Shown: one piece after another, positions 15,778 to 17,160 of the stretch | How the letters are laid out: each line of letters opens with the position of its first letter | How positions within the stretch are numbered: the first letter of the stretch is position 1 | Translations under genes and position numbers: made by a program | Assembly: GCA_019244945.1 (NCBI GenBank) | Contig: JAFASD010000199.1 | Span: forward strand, 1 to 17,160 | Direction: 5' to 3' | DNA length: 17,160 nt | Origin: Acidobacteriaceae bacterium | GTDB taxonomy: Bacteria > Acidobacteriota > Terriglobia > Bryobacterales > Bryobacteraceae | Notes under the pieces: generated by a model | Database searches by the model: none | What the model was told of the DNA's origin: nothing | The model's input: only the letters and a program-made list of their open reading frames with translations

Positions 15778-17160
15778 ATGCACCCTGAACAACACGCAGG
15801 GAGGGTCTGGCCGCAAGTCACAGCCACTCTCACAACTGCCTCGTTTCTGATCTCTCAATTACTCTTACCGGTCCCCGCCAGGGCCCAGTACCACAATGAC
15901 TTAAACACGAGAACACCCATCAGGCACGTCATCGTGATCATCGGTGAAAATCGAACCTTCGATCACATCTTCGCGACTTACAAGCCCACGAGCGGCGAAA
16001 CAGTGGACAATCTACTGTCCAAACAGATAATCAATGAGGACGGCTCTCCCGGACCTAATTTTTCGTTCGCCGTTCAGAACTCTGCGATAGACACTCACGA
16101 TGATGGTTACCAAGTAAGTCCTATGGATAAGTCGCTTTACAACACGCTTCCACCACCGCTTGCCGGCGGCCCCACCAAGCCGTATTTTTCTACCCTCGCA
16201 GAAGCGGAAGAGGCTGAGAACGGCCTTCCCTCCGGTTACTACAAATATCTGACGACCGGCGGCACAGGACAAACGAAAGGCACTCCAGATCAACGAATCC
16301 TCAACGTCAACGATCTGCCCCCCGGACCCTTTCAGCTCACTTCATTTTCATTTCCTTATGATGCCTATGCCGCAAGCCCCGTACACCGCTTCTATCAGAT
16401 GTGGCAGGAACTGGATTGCAATGCCTACTACGCAGACGAATGGAATCCGAGCGGCTGCAAGGGCGACCTTTTCCCTTGGGTAGAAGTGACCGTCGGCGCC
16501 GGAACGAACGGTAAGCCGCAGCCGAAGAATTTCAGTGACCTCTCCACCCGTGAGGGCTCAACCTCCATGGGTTTTTACAACGTGCTCCAAGGCGATGCCC
16601 CATATTTGAAGGAATTGGCCGACACCTATGCGATGAGCGACAACTTTCACCAAAGCGTCATGGGTGGTACCGGAGCCAACCATATCATGTTGGGCACGGG
16701 CGATGCCATCTGGTTCAGCGATGAAAGCGGGTACGCCGCCGCCCCGCCTCACAATCAACTGGTTGCGCAGGGAACCAAGAACGCCGGCGTTGTCGATGAA
16801 GTTGAAAATCCCAACGCGGCGCCCGGCACAAATAACTGGTATACCGAAGACGGGTACGGTGGGGGCTCCAATGGTTCTCCCTCTTACGGCGGCGGCACCT
16901 ATAGTAACTGCTCAGATTCCGACGCGCCCGGCGTGACCTCGGTTTTGAACTATCTCAGTATGCTGCCGAACAGGATCGATCCGAACTGCACGCCTGGACA
17001 CTACTATCTATTGAACAACTATAATCCCGGTTACTTCGGCAATGGCGTGAACGCTTACACCGATCCGAACGACAAAAATACCGTGTTCACGATTCCGCCC
17101 TCGAGCGTGCGAAACATCGGTGACGCTCTACTCGAGCACGGAGTCACATTCAAGTATTAC
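15778..17160 (+). CDS. Secreted phosphoesterase (phospholipase C/acid phosphatase family), partial
   Basis: The frame is open from the ATG at 15778 (AAGGAG at 15768-15773) to the right edge, 461 codons, without a stop. A long Sec signal ends near PVPARA-Q (cleavage after residue 36). The family opening HVIVIIGENRTFDHIFATY (50-68) holds the metal-binding E57-N58 pair. FHQSVMGGTGANHIMLGTGD (292-311) aligns with the nucleophile region, with T298 as the probable attacking residue. These belong to the PF04185 phosphoesterase family, which includes phospholipase C and AcpA-type acid phosphatases. The C-terminal metal ligands lie beyond the window, so substrate and completeness are unknown. The gene is divergent from the RES module. 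Confidence 0.9.
   Translation, partial: MHPEQHAGRVWPQVTATLTTASFLISQLLLPVPARAQYHNDLNTRTPIRHVIVIIGENRTFDHIFATYKPTSGETVDNLLSKQIINEDGSPGPNFSFAVQNSAIDTHDDGYQVSPMDKSLYNTLPPPLAGGPTKPYFSTLAEAEEAENGLPSGYYKYLTTGGTGQTKGTPDQRILNVNDLPPGPFQLTSFSFPYDAYAASPVHRFYQMWQELDCNAYYADEWNPSGCKGDLFPWVEVTVGAGTNGKPQPKNFSDLSTREGSTSMGFYNVLQGDAPYLKELADTYAMSDNFHQSVMGGTGANHIMLGTGDAIWFSDESGYAAAPPHNQLVAQGTKNAGVVDEVENPNAAPGTNNWYTEDGYGGGSNGSPSYGGGTYSNCSDSDAPGVTSVLNYLSMLPNRIDPNCTPGHYYLLNNYNPGYFGNGVNAYTDPNDKNTVFTIPPSSVRNIGDALLEHGVTFKYY

Overview
The window most likely comes from an Acidobacteriota genome. The signs are a large FtsX/MacB-type permease of the ADOP kind (duplicated permease halves, no ATPase) paired with a PadR regulator, secreted S9 peptidase and GH13 enzymes, HslUV, and a Ku protein with an unusual N-terminal half. 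GC content looks moderate to high. This placement is an inference from gene content; no rRNA or tRNA gene was seen.

Layout. Positions 1-2913 (minus) hold a padR gene overlapping an ADOP permease by 4 bp; the permease is split by a one-base frameshift near 1180 and runs off the left edge. A palindromic operator candidate at 2921-2955 sits over the padR promoter. A divergent GT39-like membrane glycosyltransferase follows (3025-4971, plus), facing a secreted sugar isomerase-like TIM barrel (5053-5910, minus).

Positions 5961-9619 (minus) form one run: hslV, hslU and a fibronectin-type-III lipoprotein joined by 1-base stop/start overlaps, then a DUF433-DUF5615 (antitoxin and PIN-like toxin) cassette. 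The cassette lies between two imperfect copies of the last ~117 bp of the lipoprotein gene. The downstream copy is broken, and the toxin gene carries its own one-base frameshift. This is the most informative structure in the window: most differences between the copies are synonymous, so both were probably functional, diverged alleles before the cassette separated them.

Positions 9759-13637 (minus) carry a probable operon of a secreted S9 peptidase, an SRPBCC-like protein with a TTG start, and a secreted GH13 hydrolase. Ku (13803-14801, plus) diverges from it; its usual zinc-ribbon-like segment is replaced by a proline/arginine-rich stretch. A Xre/RES toxin-antitoxin pair follows (14881-15585, minus), with a 74-residue antitoxin that lacks a DNA-binding domain. 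Divergent from it, a secreted phosphoesterase of the phospholipase C/acid phosphatase family starts at 15778 and runs off the right edge.

No wholly new system is evident. The notable points are the cassette insertion scar, two independent single-base frameshifts, the unusual Ku, the HTH-less antitoxin and the PadR operator.
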